From assembly GCA_964291335.2 (NCBI GenBank), contig OZ219748.1, positions 868,001 to 932,000 of the forward strand: a stretch of 64,000 nt of DNA, written 5' to 3'. Numbering within the stretch: the first letter of the stretch is position 1; every line of letters begins with the position of its first letter. The notes below the pieces were generated by a model. The model made no database searches. It worked only from the letters and a program-made list of their open reading frames with translations, and was not told where the DNA came from. Positions 61,684 through 64,000 of the stretch are shown here, piece after piece. Both the position numbers and the translations under genes were made by a program. This DNA is from G964291335 sp964291335. Lineage in GTDB: Bacteria > Chloroflexota > Dehalococcoidia > Lucifugimonadales > UBA3495.

Positions 61684-62673
61684 ATGAGCGTTGATACCAG
61701 CAATATCATTCTGGAAGTGGAAGACCTTCACACCTATTTTTTCAACCGGAACTCGATTACCCGGGCCGTGGACGGCGTCAGTTTCTTTTTGCGCCAGGGG
61801 GAAACCCTGGGCATCGTGGGCGAGTCGGGCTGCGGCAAGACTATGACGGCCCTCTCTCTGCTGCGCCTGGTTCCGCCGCCGGCAGGCAAAATTGTTCGCG
61901 GGTCAATCCGGCTCAATGGCGATGACCTGCTTCAGAAAAGCGACGATGAGATGCGCCAGATACGCGGGCGGCAAATCTCGATGATTCTGCAAGACCCGCA
62001 AACCTCTCTCAACCCGGTCTTCACCATTGGCAACCAGCTGATGGAGGCTTTGACTATGGCCCGCCGGGACGGGCGGAAGAATATGCTGACCAGAGCGGTG
62101 GATGCCCTGCGCAATGTGAACGTGGCCGCCCCGGAGCGAAGGCTGGATGACTTCCCCCACCAGATGAGCGGCGGCATGAAGCAGCGCGTGGTGGGGGCCA
62201 TTGCCCTTTCCTGCGAACCCGGCGTCATCATCGCTGACGAGCCTACCACCGCTTTGGACGTTACCATCCAATTGCAATATCTCCGCTTGTTGAAGGATAT
62301 TCAGGCGGAAACCGGCCTGGCTATTATCTTCATTACCCACGATTTCGGCGTGGTTGCCCGTATGTGCGACCGGGTCGCAGTAATGTATGCTGGCCGGGTA
62401 GTGGAAAACGGCTCGGTGCGCGACATCTTCAACAACCCCTCCCACCCCTATACCAGGGCCCTGATCGACTCGGTTCCCAAGCTGGAGGAACGCACGGAAC
62501 GGCTCTACTCCATTGAAGGGCAGCCCCCCTTGCTTTCCAACCTGCCCGAAGGCTGCCGGTTCGCCGACCGCTGCGAATATGTCCGCGACCGTTGCCGCGC
62601 CAACTATCCATCAACCTACACCGTAAGCGAAGCCCATCAAGCCGCCTGCTGGAGGTTGGACGAAGCATGGTAG
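61684..62673 (+). CDS. oppD: Oligopeptide/dipeptide ABC transporter ATP-binding protein (OppD-like)
   Basis: 329 residues. Walker A GESGCGKTMTAL, signature SGGMKQRVVGAIAL, Walker B GVIIADEPTTALD and the switch IFITHDFGV are complete. The C-terminal oligopeptide-transporter extension has CRFADRCEYVRDRC (a Cys cluster usual for OppD/DppD). It drives uptake of peptides or other small solutes. ATG 61684 behind CGAGGAAG. The stop overlaps the oppF start (ATGGTAG), so both are translated as a pair. No permease or binding protein is in the window. Confidence 0.9.
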   Translation: MSVDTSNIILEVEDLHTYFFNRNSITRAVDGVSFFLRQGETLGIVGESGCGKTMTALSLLRLVPPPAGKIVRGSIRLNGDDLLQKSDDEMRQIRGRQISMILQDPQTSLNPVFTIGNQLMEALTMARRDGRKNMLTRAVDALRNVNVAAPERRLDDFPHQMSGGMKQRVVGAIALSCEPGVIIADEPTTALDVTIQLQYLRLLKDIQAETGLAIIFITHDFGVVARMCDRVAVMYAGRVVENGSVRDIFNNPSHPYTRALIDSVPKLEERTERLYSIEGQPPLLSNLPEGCRFADRCEYVRDRCRANYPSTYTVSEAHQAACWRLDEAW

Positions 62674-63656
62674 CAGCTCTGGCGCAGCCCTTGCTTGAGG
62701 TGAAGAACCTCAGAAAATATTTCCCGGTTACCAAAGGCCTGATTATGATGAAAACCATCGGCTACGTGCAGGCGGTGGACGACATCAACTTCGCGATTAA
62801 CGAGGGTGAAACCCTGGGCCTGGTGGGTGAGTCGGGGTGCGGCAAAACCACCACCAGCAAGCTGATATTGCGGCTGGAGGTTCCCACCGAGGGGCAGATA
62901 CTGCTGGACGGCAAGGATATTAAAGACTTCCGTGGTTCAGACTTGCAGGACTACCGTACCACGGTGCAGGCAGTGTTCCAGGACCCCTGGTCATCGCTCA
63001 GCCCCAGGATGCGGGTGCGGGATATTATCGCCGAACCTCTGGTGGTAAATCGGCAGGTTACCCAGCAGGAGAAGAACGACCGGGTAGCCGAGGTGCTGGG
63101 CAAGGTAGGGCTGCATTCGGAGCAGGCTAATAATTACCCGCATGAATTCAGCGGCGGGCAGCGGCAGCGCATCGCCGTCGCCAGCGCCCTCGCCTCGTAC
63201 CCCAAAATGATTGTGCTGGATGAGCCGGTATCCGCCCTGGATGTCTCTATTCGCGCCCAGATTATGAACCTGCTGGTGGATTTGCAGCAGGAGACCGGCG
63301 TCAGCTATCTGTTGATTGCCCACAACCTGGCCACCGTCCGTTACATGGCCCATAAAACCGCCGTGATGTATCTGGGCCAGATTGTAGAGTATTCGGAAAC
63401 TGAAGAACTGTACCAGAACCCGCTTCACCCTTACACCAAGGCCCTCTTCTCGGCTTCGCTGCCTTCTCATCCCGACCTGGTACAGGAAGAAATCGTCCTG
63501 CAAGGAGAAGTGCCTTCGCCGATTAACCCGCCGTCAGGCTGCCGGTTCCACCCCCGCTGTCCCTTTGCTATGGATCGGTGCACAACGGAAATCCCCAAAT
63601 ACCGGGAGGTGGCTCCGGGACATATGACTGCCTGCCACCTTTATGACGAACCGTAG
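62667..63656 (+). CDS. oppF: Oligopeptide/dipeptide ABC transporter ATP-binding protein (OppF-like)
   Basis: 329 residues from ATG 62667, behind GGAGG at 62651-62655; the frame is open upstream inside oppD but has no other good start. Walker A GESGCGKTTTSK, signature SGGQRQRIAVASAL, Walker B MIVLDEPVSALD, and the C-terminal CRFHPRCPFAMDRC cluster. It pairs with OppD as a heterodimeric nucleotide-binding engine. A terminator follows (63700-63726). Since only the two ATPases are present, the permease genes must lie elsewhere. Confidence 0.9.
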   Translation: MVAALAQPLLEVKNLRKYFPVTKGLIMMKTIGYVQAVDDINFAINEGETLGLVGESGCGKTTTSKLILRLEVPTEGQILLDGKDIKDFRGSDLQDYRTTVQAVFQDPWSSLSPRMRVRDIIAEPLVVNRQVTQQEKNDRVAEVLGKVGLHSEQANNYPHEFSGGQRQRIAVASALASYPKMIVLDEPVSALDVSIRAQIMNLLVDLQQETGVSYLLIAHNLATVRYMAHKTAVMYLGQIVEYSETEELYQNPLHPYTKALFSASLPSHPDLVQEEIVLQGEVPSPINPPSGCRFHPRCPFAMDRCTTEIPKYREVAPGHMTACHLYDEP

Positions 63657-63699
63657 CGGACGGGCAAAATTCCCACCGCCAACCCAGCCCGCCGACCGG

Positions 63700-63726
63700 G
63701 GCCGGGTTTGCCGCCCGGCCTTATTA
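63700..63726 (+). terminator. Terminator after oppF
   Basis: GGCCGGG (63700-63706) and CCCGGCC (63714-63720) pair around TTTGCCG, followed by TTATTATT. Confidence 0.8.
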
Positions 63727-63773
63727 TTCCGGCAGCGTTTGCTGCGCCGGAGGTACATTATTCCGTCAAGGAA

Positions 63774-63801
63774 AAGGACTGGCCTTGATCGGCCAGTCCT
63801 T
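63774..63801 (-). terminator. Terminator of the minus-strand gene at the window edge
   Basis: AAGGACTGGCC (63774-63784) and GGCCAGTCCTT (63791-63801) pair perfectly around TTGATC; on the minus strand TTTTCC follows. Confidence 0.8.
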
Positions 63802-63872
63802 GAAAGTCAGAGCTTGCCCCCATAAAGAGCGGCAAGGCATCGGTCCAACGCTGCAAAGAGCCGCGCCAGCAG

Positions 63873-64000
63873 CTACTCGTCCCACTCGGATTCGCTATCC
63901 AGGTAACCCGGATAACCGTTCCATTCCTCCTCGTCATCGTCCAGTCCGTCCTCTTCAAGGTAACGCGCCAAATCGGTATCGAGGTACATTTGCGGTTGGG
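63873..64000 (-). CDS. C-terminus of a small acidic protein (cut by window edge)
   Basis: About 42 codons are visible, ending in TAG at 63873-63875. The tail is very acidic and rich in Trp/Tyr/Glu/Asp: YLEEDGLDDDEEEWNGYPG, then SESEWDE. It may be the end of a longer gene or a short ORF starting at ATG 63987-63989. I do not recognise a family. A terminator 70 bases downstream supports it being a real transcript. Confidence 0.5.
   Translation of the reverse strand, partial: QPQMYLDTDLARYLEEDGLDDDEEEWNGYPGYLDSESEWDE

Overview
The window looks like a stretch of a GC-rich, Gram-positive-like or monoderm bacterium of the phylum Chloroflexota. This is inferred from the company of genes: long Thr-Pro-rich surface proteins, a DUF3179 lipoprotein, a dnaJ-hspR-Clp operon, a translin-family protein, an LLM/F420-type oxidoreductase, a DUF35-thiolase pair, DUF3090/SCO1664-type proteins and a divergent rpoBC. 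No 16S rRNA is present, so a finer placement (SAR202 or Dehalococcoidia relatives would be natural guesses) cannot be made from the sequence. Both window edges cut genes.

Layout. 1-0.7 kb: VOC-family metalloenzyme (minus, cut by the edge). 1.0-2.9 kb: Thr-Pro-rich membrane-anchored surface protein whose 5' end carries a run of 23 C. 3.3-6.4 kb: DUF3179 lipoprotein, LLM oxidoreductase, SRPBCC protein. 6.4-10.9 kb (minus): glutaredoxin, ferredoxin-thioredoxin-reductase-like protein, unknown protein, RidA, SDR, PAC2, TenA. 11.0 kb: tRNA-Asn. 11.6-14.3 kb: second Thr-Pro surface protein. 14.8-18.8 kb (plus): ASCH, DUF805, DUF35, thiolase-like, HAD, SpoU methyltransferase. 19.0-21.8 kb (minus): enolase-superfamily enzyme, alpha/beta hydrolase, glutaredoxin-DinB fusion. 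22.1-26.6 kb: heat-shock cluster, hsp20 divergent from dnaJ-hspR-clp, with HspR-type operators between. 26.7-35.9 kb (minus): pyrD, rpoC, rpoB. 36.4-39.1 kb: DUF11 secreted protein. 39.4-42.4 kb: modABC. 42.6-47.0 kb: HAD, SCO1664-like, DUF3090, a PEPCK-like P-loop protein. 47.2-53.4 kb: aroA, comM, MBL hydrolase, then an FmdB-FmdB-ThiE-translin operon (minus). 53.8-64 kb: polA, a restriction-modification pair, a CitE-like lyase, folB, a double nitroreductase (SagB-type), oppD-oppF and the tail of a small acidic protein.

The most important observation is a set of hidden selenoprotein genes. Three thioredoxin-type redox genes are interrupted by in-frame TGA codons that fall exactly where the family has a catalytic cysteine: a glutaredoxin with U-G-P-C (TGA at 6581-6583), a ferredoxin-thioredoxin-reductase catalytic-chain homologue with two TGAs giving C-P-U ... 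C-P-C ... C-I-U (6907-6909 and 6811-6813), and a glutaredoxin fused to a DinB-like domain with U-F-S-C (21777-21779). Each of the four TGAs is followed by a hairpin whose apical loop lies about 20-27 nt downstream and holds a GU, as expected of a bacterial SECIS element. TGA is still a normal stop elsewhere in the window (modB, thiE, the second fmdB), so recoding, not a changed genetic code, is the simplest reading. The first two genes sit 50 bp apart on the same strand and probably form an Fd -> FTR-like -> glutaredoxin electron relay. The selenocysteine machinery (selA, selB, selC, selD) is not in this window.

Other points of note: a possibly phase-variable poly-C start in a surface protein, a shared C-terminal motif on the two Thr-Pro surface proteins, an SDR without its catalytic Ser and Tyr, a bacterial translin-family gene in an operon with thiE, and a likely horizontally acquired restriction-modification cassette of lower GC.
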